NCBI GenBank assembly: GCA_020853705.1
Contig: JADYYK010000008.1
Span: 1 to 64,000, forward strand
Origin: Deltaproteobacteria bacterium
GTDB taxonomy: Bacteria; Myxococcota_A; Polyangia; Haliangiales; JADYYK01
Reading direction: 5' to 3'
Length of the DNA: 64,000 nt
A model generated the notes under the pieces. The model did no database searches. It was not told the origin of the DNA and saw only the letters and a list, made by a program, of their open reading frames with translations. The translations under genes were made by a program, and so were the position numbers. Of this stretch, positions 31,236 to 39,808 are shown in pieces (the stretch's first letter is position 1; every line of letters begins with the position of its first letter).

Positions 31236-32507
31236 ATGCAGCAGAGACTCCAGATCATGCGCGGACTGACCCTGCAGGTGGCGCTGGGCGCCCTGGTCGG
31301 GGTGCTGTGCGGGGCGGCCTCGGCGGCCTTCCTGTGGCTGCTCGACCAGGTCACCCTGCTGCGCGGTCAGCAGCCCTGGTTGCCCTGGACGCTGCCCGCC
31401 ATCGGCGTCCTCATCGGTGTGGTCTACCTGCGCTGGGGCCGCACGGTGCAGCGCGGCACCGGCCTGGTCATCGACACCCTGCACGACGGCGGTCCGCCGC
31501 TGCCGCTGCGCATGGCGCCCATGGTGCTGGCGGGCACGCTGGCGACCCACCTCGGCGGCGGCAGCGCCGGGCGCGAGGGCACCGCGGTGCAGATGGGCGC
31601 CAGCCTGGCCGACCAGCTGGCCCGCCTGCTCGGGATCAAGGTGCTGCGCCCGGTGCTGATCTCGGCCGGGGTCGCGGGCGGCTTCGGCTCGGTGTTCGGG
31701 ACGCCGGTCGCGGGCGTCGTGTTCGCGCTCGAGCTGGCGGTCATCGGCCGCATGGAGGCGCGCGGCCTGCTGGCGCTGGTGGTCGCCGCGCTGGTGGGCG
31801 ACCAGGTCACCCGTGCGCTGGGGATCGTGCACACGCCGTACCCCGCGGTGCTGGCGCCGGCGTTCACCCCGCTGCTGGTCGGCAAGCTGTGCGCGCTCGC
31901 GGTCGCCATCGCGCTGGCCGCGGTGATCTTCATCGAGCTGACCCACGCCATCAAGCGGGTGCTCGAGCGCCACCTGCGCCTGGCGCCGCTGCGCCTGCTG
32001 CTGGGCGGCGTCGCGGTCGTCCTGCTGTGGCGCGTGACCGGCGACGACTACCTCGGCCTCGGCGTGCCCACGATCGTGCGCGCGTTCCACGACCCGTCGC
32101 TGCCGGCGTGGGCCTTCGCGGCCAAGCTGGGGCTGACCGCGCTGACCATCGGCTCCGGCTTCATCGGCGGCGAGGTCACGCCGCTGTTCTTCATCGGCGC
32201 CACCCTGGGCGCGGCGGCGGCGCAGGTGCTCGGGCTGCCGTTGCCGCTGGCGGCGGCGCTGGGCATGGCGGCGCTGTTCGGCGCCGCGGCCAACACCCCG
32301 CTGGCGCTGGCCATCATGGCGGTCGAGCTGTGCGGCGCCAGCCTGCTGCCCCACGTCGTGCTGGTCACCTGTGTGGCGTGGGCGCTGACCGGCGCGCGCG
32401 GGATCTACGCCGCGCAGCGCGTCGCCCACGACAAGCACGTCGCCCACGACAGGCCAGCGGCGCCCAGCGCCCCGCTGCGCAGCCTCGACGAGGTGCGCCG
32501 CGCCTGA
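31236..32507 (+). CDS. CLC-type fluoride/proton antiporter
   Basis: Protein of 423 aa with about ten or more membrane helices. It has the CLC signature GGGSAGREGTAVQMG (E114 of GREGT as the gating glutamate) and GSGFIGGEVTPLFFIGATLG. GREGT, rather than the GREGP of Cl- carriers, is typical of the CLC-F branch that exports fluoride. The fluoride-type riboswitch leader supports this function. The ribosome site is within a leader hairpin. Confidence 0.88.
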   Translation: MQQRLQIMRGLTLQVALGALVGVLCGAASAAFLWLLDQVTLLRGQQPWLPWTLPAIGVLIGVVYLRWGRTVQRGTGLVIDTLHDGGPPLPLRMAPMVLAGTLATHLGGGSAGREGTAVQMGASLADQLARLLGIKVLRPVLISAGVAGGFGSVFGTPVAGVVFALELAVIGRMEARGLLALVVAALVGDQVTRALGIVHTPYPAVLAPAFTPLLVGKLCALAVAIALAAVIFIELTHAIKRVLERHLRLAPLRLLLGGVAVVLLWRVTGDDYLGLGVPTIVRAFHDPSLPAWAFAAKLGLTALTIGSGFIGGEVTPLFFIGATLGAAAAQVLGLPLPLAAALGMAALFGAAANTPLALAIMAVELCGASLLPHVVLVTCVAWALTGARGIYAAQRVAHDKHVAHDRPAAPSAPLRSLDEVRRA

Positions 32508-32534
32508 GCTATCCTGCCGGCAAGGAGGCACCAC

Positions 32535-33263
32535 ATGCGCAAGCCCGCCCTCACCATGATCCTGGCCCTGTCGTCAGCGGGGCTCATCGGCTGTGTCGTC
32601 CGCAGCGCCGGCCCGGGGAGCTCGGGTCCGGGGAGCTCGGGTCCGGGCAGCTCACGTCCTGCCCACGCCTCGGCCGAGACCCCCGGCCCCGCGCCCGCCC
32701 CCGGCGCCCCCGCGAGCGCACCCACGCCGCCCGATCAGGCCGCGCCGCCCGCGCTGGTCAGCGTGGCGCCGCCCGCGATGACGCCCGGCACCGTCGCGCC
32801 GGCACCCGCGCCGGCCCCGGCGCCCGCGCCGGCCCCGGTGGCCGCCGCGCCCTGGCCCGACCCCGCGTCGCTGACGCCGACCAAGCCCATCACCTGCAAG
32901 GCCAACCAGGTCGTCACCCTGGCCAACGTCCTCATCGACAGCGCGGCCACCGCGATCGAGGCCCACGGCGCGTGCACGCTGAGCATCACGAACAGCCGCA
33001 TCATCGGCGCCAGGGCCGGCCTCGACATCCACGGCAGCGCCCGCGTCAAGCTGGTCAACACCTGGGTGCAGAGCGCCAACACCGCCATCGAGATCCACGG
33101 CTCCGCCGCGCTCGACCTCGGCGGCTCCTGGCTGCAGGGCGACCGCAACGCGCTGGTCGCCCACGGCAGCGCCGCCATCACCGTGGCCAGCACCCACTTC
33201 AAGGGCCAGGTCACGCGCAAGGGCTCGGTGGCCTGGAACGACGCCGGCGGCAACAGCCCATGA
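32535..33263 (+). CDS. Lipoprotein with Pro/Ala linker and small beta-helix-like domain
   Basis: Protein of 242 aa. Lipobox LIGC; short GPGSS repeats encoded by a 15-bp tandem repeat near 32616; a long Ala/Pro spacer. The C-terminal 130 residues have a recurring strand-turn pattern with the HGS motif (HGSARVKL, HGSAALDL, HGSAAITV), like a small parallel beta-helix. It has a normal leader with AAGGAGG (32522-32528). Translation is coupled to the next gene (ATGA). Confidence 0.7.
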   Translation: MRKPALTMILALSSAGLIGCVVRSAGPGSSGPGSSGPGSSRPAHASAETPGPAPAPGAPASAPTPPDQAAPPALVSVAPPAMTPGTVAPAPAPAPAPAPAPVAAAPWPDPASLTPTKPITCKANQVVTLANVLIDSAATAIEAHGACTLSITNSRIIGARAGLDIHGSARVKLVNTWVQSANTAIEIHGSAALDLGGSWLQGDRNALVAHGSAAITVASTHFKGQVTRKGSVAWNDAGGNSP

Positions 33264-33691
33264 GCGACGCCCCGCTGCACCACGGCGCCTGCCTGTGCGG
33301 CGCGGTGCGCTTCGAGGTGCGCTGCGCGCTGCCCGGGCCCGACGCCTGTCACTGCTCGCAGTGTCGCAAGACCTCGGGCCACTTCTGGGCGTCGACCGAT
33401 CTGCCGCGCGGCGCGGTGACCATCCACGGCGCCGGCAACGTGACCTGGTATCAGTCGTCCGCCAAGGTGCGCCGCGGCTTCTGCGCCACCTGCGGCTCGG
33501 CGCTGTTCTGGGACCCTCTCGCGCGCGACTTCATCGCCATCGCGATGGGCGCCTTCGACCAGCCCACCGGGACCCAGCTGCGGGTGCACATCCACGTCGC
33601 CGACAAGGGCGACTACTACACGCTCGCCGACGGCGTGCCCGAGCACCCCCACGCCCCGGCCGCGCCGGCGCCGGCGTCCCCGACGACGTAA
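33260..33691 (+). CDS. GFA-family zinc protein
   Basis: Protein of 143 aa. The Cys pattern is that of the GFA / CENP-V-like fold: CLCGAVRF, CHCSQCRKTSG, GFCATCGS, with the FIAIAMGAFD strand. Relatives were first linked to glutathione-dependent formaldehyde activation, but most have no proven enzymatic role. The ATG overlaps the stop of the preceding lipoprotein gene. Confidence 0.88.
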   Translation: MSDAPLHHGACLCGAVRFEVRCALPGPDACHCSQCRKTSGHFWASTDLPRGAVTIHGAGNVTWYQSSAKVRRGFCATCGSALFWDPLARDFIAIAMGAFDQPTGTQLRVHIHVADKGDYYTLADGVPEHPHAPAAPAPASPTT

Positions 33692-33721
33692 CCCAGCCCA
33701 GCCCACTCCAGGTCCGGACTA

Positions 33722-34675
33722 CTAGAACGTCATCCCCACCCCGACCAGCGCGCCCGACTGCATCGGGGTCGCCGCCACCGTCACGCCCGGGCAGCGCCGG
33801 CGCAACATCGGGATGCCCCAGCCCAGGCCCGCCCCGGTGGCCGCGCCGACCAGCACGTCGGTCAGGTAGTGCTTGTCGGCCGCCATGCGCAGGTAGCCGG
33901 TGGCCACCGCCAGCGTCAGCCCGCTGGCCCAGATCAGGCCGCGCCAGCGATAGCCGCGGATCGACGCCACCGTGCCGGCGCCCACCGCCAGCGAGAACGC
34001 CAGCGTGGTGTGGCCCGAGTAGAACGACAGGTTGGCGTCGTGCGACGTCGACTTGTCGCCCGGCGCCAGCGCGTGCTGATACGGGCGCTCGCGCATGGCC
34101 AGGAACTTGGTCAGCTGGTTGAGGTTGCCGGCGACCACGGCGGCGCCGGTGATCACGATGGCGTCGTCCAGCCAGCCGCCGAAGCGATCGTCGTGCGCCG
34201 CCGCCAGCCCGCCGAGGCCCAGCGCGACCCCAGGCAGCAGCGCATAGCCGGTCAGGTTCGACAGCCCGTTGGCGCGTGAGGTCTTGTCCCACACCACGGC
34301 GTCGCGCGCGCCGTCATCGAGGGCGTTGCCCGCGCACCAGCGACAGTGGCCCGGCGTCAGCTGGTCCTTCAGGAACTCGCTGCTGACATAGGCCGCGCCC
34401 GCCAGCGCCACGATGATGATGTCGCGCTTGCGCTTGACGCGCAGCTCACCGTGCCGGTGCCCGCCCGCGTTGCCGGCGACGCCCCCGCTGCCGGCGCTGC
34501 CCGCGCTGCCCGCGCCGTCCGCGCTGCGCGCGCTGCCCCCGTTGCCCCCGTTGCCCGCGCTGCCCGCGCTGCCAGCGCCGCCCGCGTCGTCGGCCTCGGC
34601 GCTGCCGGCGCCCGCACCCACACTCACCGCCATCGTCAGCACGAGCGCGAGCCTGCGAATCCGGGCGCGAAGCAT
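33722..34675 (-). CDS. PAP2-family membrane phosphatase
   Basis: Protein of 317 aa. A signal-like segment and a long Gly/Ser/Ala repeat precede the domain. All three PAP2 signatures are present: Kx6RP (K190-P198), SGH (220-222) and Rx5Hx3D (R263, H269, D273). The family dephosphorylates lipid phosphates such as undecaprenyl-PP or phosphatidate. The ATG is 5 nt after TACAAT on the minus strand. Confidence 0.85.
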   Translation of the reverse strand: MLRARIRRLALVLTMAVSVGAGAGSAEADDAGGAGSAGSAGNGGNGGSARSADGAGSAGSAGSGGVAGNAGGHRHGELRVKRKRDIIIVALAGAAYVSSEFLKDQLTPGHCRWCAGNALDDGARDAVVWDKTSRANGLSNLTGYALLPGVALGLGGLAAAHDDRFGGWLDDAIVITGAAVVAGNLNQLTKFLAMRERPYQHALAPGDKSTSHDANLSFYSGHTTLAFSLAVGAGTVASIRGYRWRGLIWASGLTLAVATGYLRMAADKHYLTDVLVGAATGAGLGWGIPMLRRRCPGVTVAATPMQSGALVGVGMTF

Positions 34676-34680
34676 GCGCC

Positions 34681-34717
34681 ATTGTACTTTCCTTCTGCAT
34701 GCCCGTCTGGGTATGCT
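34681..34717. promoter_or_regulatory. Divergent -10 boxes for the PAP2 gene and the papain-like gene
   Basis: TACAAT (minus, 34681-34686) and TATGCT (plus, 34712-34717) lie 5 and 8 nt from their respective ATGs. Confidence 0.45.
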
Positions 34718-34725
34718 GGCGCCCC

Positions 34726-35634
34726 ATGTCGCGCCTTGTCACATCTGTCCTGGCGCTGGCCGCAGCGCTGTCCTGCACCGCGGCCCTGACACCCCGGGCC
34801 CACGCCGAGGGCCACGCGCCGTGGCCGGTCACGCGCGGCTGGACCACCGCCGACGAGGACGGCTTTGCCGCCTTCGCCGCCGCCATCGGGCGCGGCGTCG
34901 CCGCGGGCCGCTGTCACAAGCTGTCCGAGTGCCTGAATGACCCGGCCTCGAACCCGCTGCTCGATCCCAGCGAGCCGCCCTACGTCCTGCACGCCGACTG
35001 CGCCGACGTGCCCTACGTGCTGCGCGCGATCTACGCCCAGCGCCACGGTCTGCCCTTCTCGTGGAGCGCCCACATGCGCGGCAACGGCCGCGACTCGCGC
35101 TACCTGCGCGACGCCCGCCCCGACGGCTGGCGCGACGCCAGCGCCTACCCGACCACGCGCCAGCTCTTGAAGCGCATCGGCGGCGAGGTCAACTCGGGCC
35201 ACTTCCGCACCGCGCCCGACGTCGAGGGCTCCGACTTCTACAACGTGCGCGTCGAGCGCGGCGCCATCCGCGCCGGCACCACCTACTACGATCCCAACGG
35301 CCACGTCCTGGTGGTCTACCAGATCACCGACAGCGGCGACGTCCTGATGTTCGACGGCCACCCCGACGGCAGCATCACGCACACCCGGCTCGGCCAGCAG
35401 GCCCTGGGCGGCCCGCGCCAGGGCGGCGGCTTCAAGAACTTCCGCCCGCTGGTGCTGCACCACGGTCGCGCCGTGCGCGTGCCCAACCCGCTGCTGCCCG
35501 ACTGGGACCGCACCCCGCAGTCGGACCGCCGCCGCCACCTCGTGAACGGCCGCCCCGCCGCCTACGTCCCCTGGGTGCGCGCCCAGCTGGCCCGGCCGCG
35601 CCCGGCCCCGTCGGCCACCGCGCCGCGCAGCTGA
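34726..35634 (+). CDS. Secreted papain-fold-like (NlpC/P60-like) protein
   Basis: Protein of 302 aa. A signal peptide ends near AHAEG. The segment HADCADVPYVLRAIYA places a Cys at the head of a helix, and DPNGHVLVVYQI supplies a His strand about 200 residues later. This Cys/His layout is like papain-fold peptidases or amidases, but the family is not certain. The ATG at 34726 is 8 nt after TATGCT, favouring it over the upstream ATG at 34699. Confidence 0.6.
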   Translation: MSRLVTSVLALAAALSCTAALTPRAHAEGHAPWPVTRGWTTADEDGFAAFAAAIGRGVAAGRCHKLSECLNDPASNPLLDPSEPPYVLHADCADVPYVLRAIYAQRHGLPFSWSAHMRGNGRDSRYLRDARPDGWRDASAYPTTRQLLKRIGGEVNSGHFRTAPDVEGSDFYNVRVERGAIRAGTTYYDPNGHVLVVYQITDSGDVLMFDGHPDGSITHTRLGQQALGGPRQGGGFKNFRPLVLHHGRAVRVPNPLLPDWDRTPQSDRRRHLVNGRPAAYVPWVRAQLARPRPAPSATAPRS

Positions 35635-35649
35635 AGCACCTCCGCCGGG

Positions 35650-36504
35650 TCAGTCCTTGCGGCACTGCGGCAGCTGCAGGTAGGGCAGGCCCGCCGCGGC
35701 AGGCGCGGCGGCGCCGGCGTACGAGTAGGTGCCCGCGCTGGCATAGCCGCCACCGCAGCAGCCGCTGGCCAGCGCGATGCCATAGCTCTGCGTGCTGACG
35801 GTGCCCACCAGCTCGTGACCATGCAGGCGGCGCTCGCCGGGTCCCAGCGAGCGGCCCCCGAAGGTGCCCGGCGCGCCCCCGTTGGGCAGCCCGACCAGGA
35901 AGCGACCGCGGGTGTCGGGCGCGCGCGACCAGCCGCTGGGGCAGTCATCGGGGAAGAACAGCAGGGTGCCGCGCGGCAGCTGCTGCGCCGACGGCGCGGC
36001 GGTCTTCTCGCACGCCAGCAGCTGCAGGTAGGGCAGCCCGTTGTCGATGAGGTTGCCGCTGGCGTCCAGCGCCTGGCTGCCGGCGCCGGCCAGGTTGCCG
36101 TTGCCCGAGCCGGCGACGCCCACGAACGAGGTCGCGCTGGTGGTCAGCATGCCGGTGATGGTGTGCTCGTGGCCGCGCTGCTCGCGCGGGCGCAGCGGGG
36201 TGCCCTCGCTGGCGGTGCCGCGATCGGTGCCATCGGGCGAGGCCATCAGGGTGCGGCCGCCGGCGGCGTCGAAGTTGCGCCAGCCGGTCGGGCAAGCGGC
36301 GCGATTGAACCAGGACACCGCGCCGACCGGGATGCTGTCGCGGGTCGGCTCGGGTTCGGGGTCTGTCCCGGCGTCGACCTCGGGGTCAGGGGGCAGGCTG
36401 GCGTCGATGGCGTCGCCATCATCACCGGCGTTGCCCGAGGCGCAGCCCGCGCCCGCGGCCCCCGCGGCGACGGTCAGCAGCAGCGCGCAGGTCAGGACGC
36501 GCAT
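35650..36504 (-). CDS. Lipoprotein with two tail-collar-like repeats
   Basis: Protein of 284 aa. Lipobox GAGC, a Pro/Asp-rich spacer, then two copies of a module built like phage tail-collar/tip domains. Each has ACPTGW or DCPSGW, a GR segment (GRTLMA, GRFLVG), an H-x-H turn (RGHEHTITG, RLHGHELVG) and the end LPYLQLxxC. The gene overlaps the stop of its paralogue upstream (TGATG). No other phage genes are nearby. Surface role inferred. Confidence 0.65.
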   Translation of the reverse strand: MRVLTCALLLTVAAGAAGAGCASGNAGDDGDAIDASLPPDPEVDAGTDPEPEPTRDSIPVGAVSWFNRAACPTGWRNFDAAGGRTLMASPDGTDRGTASEGTPLRPREQRGHEHTITGMLTTSATSFVGVAGSGNGNLAGAGSQALDASGNLIDNGLPYLQLLACEKTAAPSAQQLPRGTLLFFPDDCPSGWSRAPDTRGRFLVGLPNGGAPGTFGGRSLGPGERRLHGHELVGTVSTQSYGIALASGCCGGGYASAGTYSYAGAAAPAAAGLPYLQLPQCRKD

Positions 36505-36962
36505 CACTGCTTCTCGCACACGAACAGCTGCGCGAAGGGCAGCCCGGTGGGGGAGGGGTCGGTGTCACCCTGCAAGCCATAGCGCTGCGCGCGCGCGGCG
36601 GAGTTGTTGCCGCCCGCGGCCGCCGAGATGGTCTTGACCGGCAGCTCGACGGTGCCGAGGAAGCTGTGCTGGTGGCGGCGATCCTCGCGGTCACCCAGCG
36701 CGGTGCCGATCTGGACCCCGACCTCGGTCGGCGTGGTGACGGCGACCAGCATGCGCCCGGTGGCCAGGTTCACCGGCGCCCAGCCGACCGGGCAGCTGCG
36801 CACCTCGGGCGAGAAGAAGGCCACCGTGCCCGCGGGCGCGCCGTCAGGCCCCGGACTGGGCTCGCCCGCCGCGCTGCCGTGGCGCTCGCGAGACAGCATG
36901 ACCGGCGCCACCGCCAGCCCGGTCACCACCGCGATGAGTCCCCACGTGCGCAAAGACCGCAT
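36504..36962 (-). CDS. Secreted protein with one tail-collar-like module
   Basis: Protein of 152 aa. The N-terminal hydrophobic segment lacks a lipobox. A single module (SCPVGWAPVN, GRMLVA, HQHSFLG, LPFAQLFVC) is paralogous to the two in the downstream gene. It has a GGAGG ribosome site. A candidate -10, TATCGT (36998-37003), has its -35 region overlapping the palindrome at 37021. Confidence 0.65.
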   Translation of the reverse strand: MRSLRTWGLIAVVTGLAVAPVMLSRERHGSAAGEPSPGPDGAPAGTVAFFSPEVRSCPVGWAPVNLATGRMLVAVTTPTEVGVQIGTALGDREDRRHQHSFLGTVELPVKTISAAAGGNNSAARAQRYGLQGDTDPSPTGLPFAQLFVCEKQ

Positions 36963-37020
36963 GACTGCCTCCTGCCTGCCGGCCCGTGAACGCCCGGACG
37001 ATAGCAAGAACCGGTCGCGA

Positions 37021-37036
37021 GTGAAACACGTTTCAC
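37021..37036. promoter_or_regulatory. Palindromic operator, copy 1
   Basis: GTGAAAC-AC-GTTTCAC, a perfect 7-2-7 inverted repeat at the -35 position of the collar-like operon promoter. Confidence 0.7.
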
Positions 37037-37084
37037 TTTCTGAGCGTCAATCATCGACATCTGCCGAAATTGGTCGGGCCATTT

Positions 37085-37099
37085 GTGAAACACGTTTCA
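37085..37099. promoter_or_regulatory. Palindromic operator, copy 2
   Basis: The same palindrome lacking only its last base pair. It lies 64 bp from copy 1 (about six helical turns), so both sites face the same side of the DNA. A dimeric or looping regulator is likely; its gene is not obvious in the window. Confidence 0.7.
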
Positions 37100-37178
37100 A
37101 GGCGGGTCGCCAGGTTGCGTCGCCTCTGCCAGCGTGGTGGTCGACAGCAGCGCCAGCCCCGTGTCATAAGCCGGGCCG

Positions 37179-38099
37179 ATGAGAGTCCTGTTCATGGGTT
37201 CGCCCGAGATCGCGGTGCCCACGCTGGAGGCAGTCGCCGGCGCGCACACCGTCGTCGCCGTGGTGACCCAGCCCGACCGCCCGCGCGGCCGCGGTCAGGA
37301 CGTCGCCGCCCCCGCGGTCAAGCTGGCCGCCCAGCGCCTCGGCCTGCCCGTGCTGCAGCCGCAGAAGATCCGCACCCCGGAGTTCGAGGCCGAGCTGCGC
37401 GCGCTGGCCCCCGACGTCGGCGTGGTCATCGCCTACGGCCGCATCCTGCCCGCCAGCATCCTCGGCGTGCCGCGCCACGGCTGCCTCAACGTGCACGCCT
37501 CGCTGCTGCCGCGCTACCGCGGCGCCGCCCCCATCCAGTGGTCGATCATCCGCGGCGAGCGCGAGACCGGCGTCACCCTGATGCGCATGGACGTCGGCCT
37601 CGACACCGGCCCCATGCTGCTCGAGCGCCGCGTCGCCATCAGCGATGACGACACCACCGGCACGCTGACCACCAAGCTGGCGCCGCTGGGCGCCGAGGTC
37701 ACCCTCGACGGCCTCGGGCGCCTGGCCGCCGGCACCCTGACCGAGACGCCCCAGGATCACGCCCAGCACACCCTGGCGCCGATGCTGGACAAGAGCGCGG
37801 GCAAGGTCGACTTCACGCAGCCGGCGCGCGCGGTGTCCTGCCTGGTGCGCGGCGTCGATCCCTGGCCAGGCGCCACCTGCCTGCTGGGCGGCGAGGTCCT
37901 CAAGCTGTTCGGGCCGCGCGTGCTGTCGGGCACCGCGCCGCCGGGCACCGTGCTGGGCGCCGACCGCGACGGCCTGGTGGTGGCCTGCGGCGAGGGCGCC
38001 ATCGCCTTCGCCGAGCTGCAGCTGCCCGGGCGCAAGCGCATGAGCGCGCGCGCCCTGCTGGTCGGGCGCCCCATCCCGCCCGGCACGGTGCTGTCATGA
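37179..38099 (+). CDS. fmt: Methionyl-tRNA formyltransferase
   Basis: Protein of 306 aa. Signature segments are MGSPEIAVPTLEAV, the formyl-transfer triad N104/H106/D142 within NVHASLLPRYRGAAPIQWS and GLDTGPML, and a C-terminal OB-like domain. It formylates Met-tRNAfMet using 10-formyl-THF. The stop overlaps the rsmB start, a common pairing of fmt with rsmB. The usual partner def is not adjacent. Confidence 0.96.
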   Translation: MRVLFMGSPEIAVPTLEAVAGAHTVVAVVTQPDRPRGRGQDVAAPAVKLAAQRLGLPVLQPQKIRTPEFEAELRALAPDVGVVIAYGRILPASILGVPRHGCLNVHASLLPRYRGAAPIQWSIIRGERETGVTLMRMDVGLDTGPMLLERRVAISDDDTTGTLTTKLAPLGAEVTLDGLGRLAAGTLTETPQDHAQHTLAPMLDKSAGKVDFTQPARAVSCLVRGVDPWPGATCLLGGEVLKLFGPRVLSGTAPPGTVLGADRDGLVVACGEGAIAFAELQLPGRKRMSARALLVGRPIPPGTVLS

Positions 38100-39463
38100 C
38101 CAAGGCCCGCCGCGGCCCCCGCGACATCGCGCGCGAGGTGCTGTCGCGCCTGGAGCAGGAGGACGCCTGGGCCACGCCGGCGCTGTCGGCCGCGCTGGAG
38201 CGCTCGTCGCTGTCGCCCGCCGACCGCGGCCTGTGCACCGAGCTGGTCTATGGCGTGGTGCGCAACCGCGAGCGCCTCGATCGCGCCCTGACCGCGCACA
38301 TGCCCAAGGGGCTACCCAAGCGCGACTGGATCGTCGCCAACGCCCTGCGCATCGCGGCCTACCAGCTCCTGATGCTCGACCGCGTGCCCGCGCACGCCGC
38401 GGTCGACGACGCCGTCAACGCCATCAAGGCGCTGCGCGGCGACAGCATGGGCGGCTTCGCCAACGCCGTGCTGCGCAAGCTGGCCACCAGCGGCGAGCCG
38501 CCGCTGCCGCCGCCCGGCCTCGAGCGCATCGCCATCGAGCACTCGCTGCCGCGCTGGATCCTGGACAGCCTGGCCGCCGCGCTGGGCGATCCCCCGCTCG
38601 CCGAGCTCGACGCCGCGGCCGCCGCCACCGTCGCCCCGCCCACGCTGTCCCTGCGCGTGACCGCGCGCGCGCCCTCGCGCGACGCCGCCCTGGCGCGCCT
38701 GGCCGCCGAGCGCCCCGAGGCCACCCTGGAGCCCTCGCCGCTCCTGCCCGAGGCCATCCTCGCGCGCGGCCTGCAGCAGCCGCAGGCCACCGGGGCCAGC
38801 AGCGACGGCTGGATCGTGGCCCAGGACGTCGGCGCCCAGCTCATCGCGCGCATGCTGGCGCCGGCCGCCGACGCCCGCGTGCTCGACGCCTGCGCCGGTC
38901 GCGGCGGCAAGACCCTGCACCTTCACGATCTCGGCGCCCACGATCTCACCGTGGTCGACCTGGCGCAGGCCAAGCTGTCGGCCATGGCCGACCTGGCGCG
39001 CGCGACCGGGGTGACCCCGCGCCGCATGCTGGCCTGCGATCTCACCGACGCCGTCGCCACCCGCGCCGCCCTCGGTGAGGCCAGCTTCGACGCCGTGCTG
39101 CTCGACGCCCCGTGCAGCGGCCTCGGCGTGCTGCGCCGCCACCCCGAGGCCAAGCTGCGCCGCGCCGCCACTGACCCCGCGCGCATGGCCGAGTTGACCG
39201 CGCGCATCATCGACAACGTCGCCCCCCTGGTCGCCCCTGGCGGCGTCCTGGTCTTCGCGGTGTGCACCTTCACCCCCGAGGAGACCGAGGCCCAGCTCGG
39301 ACGCCTGCTGGCCAAGCACCCCTTCAGCCTCGAACCACCCCCCGCGCAGCCCGGCGTCGACTGGGCCGCCGTTACCGACGCCCGCGGCGTCATGCGCACC
39401 TTCCCGCACCGCCACCAGGCCGACGCCTTCTTCGCCGCCCGCCTGCGCCGCCGCAGCACTTGA
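38096..39463 (+). CDS. rsmB: 16S rRNA m5C967 methyltransferase RsmB
   Basis: Protein of 455 aa. An N-terminal NusB-like RNA-binding domain (LVYGVVRNRERLD through PAHAAVDDAVNAIK) is followed by the SAM-binding VLDACAGRGGKTLHL, the catalytic DAPCSGLGVLRRHPE and CTFTPEE (second Cys of the Nop2/Sun mechanism). The C-terminal HRHQADAFFAARLRR is typical. Overlaps fmt by ATGA. Confidence 0.95.
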   Translation: MTKARRGPRDIAREVLSRLEQEDAWATPALSAALERSSLSPADRGLCTELVYGVVRNRERLDRALTAHMPKGLPKRDWIVANALRIAAYQLLMLDRVPAHAAVDDAVNAIKALRGDSMGGFANAVLRKLATSGEPPLPPPGLERIAIEHSLPRWILDSLAAALGDPPLAELDAAAAATVAPPTLSLRVTARAPSRDAALARLAAERPEATLEPSPLLPEAILARGLQQPQATGASSDGWIVAQDVGAQLIARMLAPAADARVLDACAGRGGKTLHLHDLGAHDLTVVDLAQAKLSAMADLARATGVTPRRMLACDLTDAVATRAALGEASFDAVLLDAPCSGLGVLRRHPEAKLRRAATDPARMAELTARIIDNVAPLVAPGGVLVFAVCTFTPEETEAQLGRLLAKHPFSLEPPPAQPGVDWAAVTDARGVMRTFPHRHQADAFFAARLRRRST

Positions 39464-39466
39464 CGC

Positions 39467-39472
39467 TACAAT
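39467..39472 (+). promoter_or_regulatory. -10 box TACAAT of the second nucleotidyltransferase cassette
   Basis: TACAAT ends exactly 6 nt before the GTG at 39479. Confidence 0.55.
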
Positions 39473-39478
39473 AGGCCC

Positions 39479-39808
39479 GTGGGCCTCGACCTCCACCGCC
39501 TCGCCGAGGAGCGCAGCCTGGCCTTGCACAGGCTGGTGGTCGAGCGCGCCCGCACCGATCCCCAGGTCCTGCGCAAGGCCCGCCAGCGTGTCAGTGAGTG
39601 GCTGGTCACTGGCGCCACTGCACGCTTCTACGCCGAAGCCTGGGCCGAGCTCCTGCGCCGCCCCGACGAGGCCATCTTCGCGGCGCTGGTCGACGGCAGC
39701 GAGGCCGCGCGCGCGCTGCGGCAGACGACACCTTTCGCGGGCGTCATCGATCCGCGCACCCGCTGGCGCCTCTGGCGCGAGGTCCGCAGCCGTCTCGAGG
39801 CCGCGTGA
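39479..39808 (+). CDS. Small helical protein, first gene of the second nucleotidyltransferase cassette
   Basis: Protein of 109 aa, mostly amphipathic helices, with SEWLVTGATARFYAEAWAEL and FAALVDGSEAARALRQTTPF. I do not recognise a named family, but genes like this commonly precede DUF6036-type nucleotidyltransferases. The stop overlaps the next start (GTGA). A putative antitoxin or partner protein by context. Confidence 0.65.
   Translation: MGLDLHRLAEERSLALHRLVVERARTDPQVLRKARQRVSEWLVTGATARFYAEAWAELLRRPDEAIFAALVDGSEAARALRQTTPFAGVIDPRTRWRLWREVRSRLEAA

Noticed and set aside
35650..36962. Prophage tail region
   Set aside because: Only collar-like modules with secretion signals; no capsid, terminase, integrase or lysis genes nearby.
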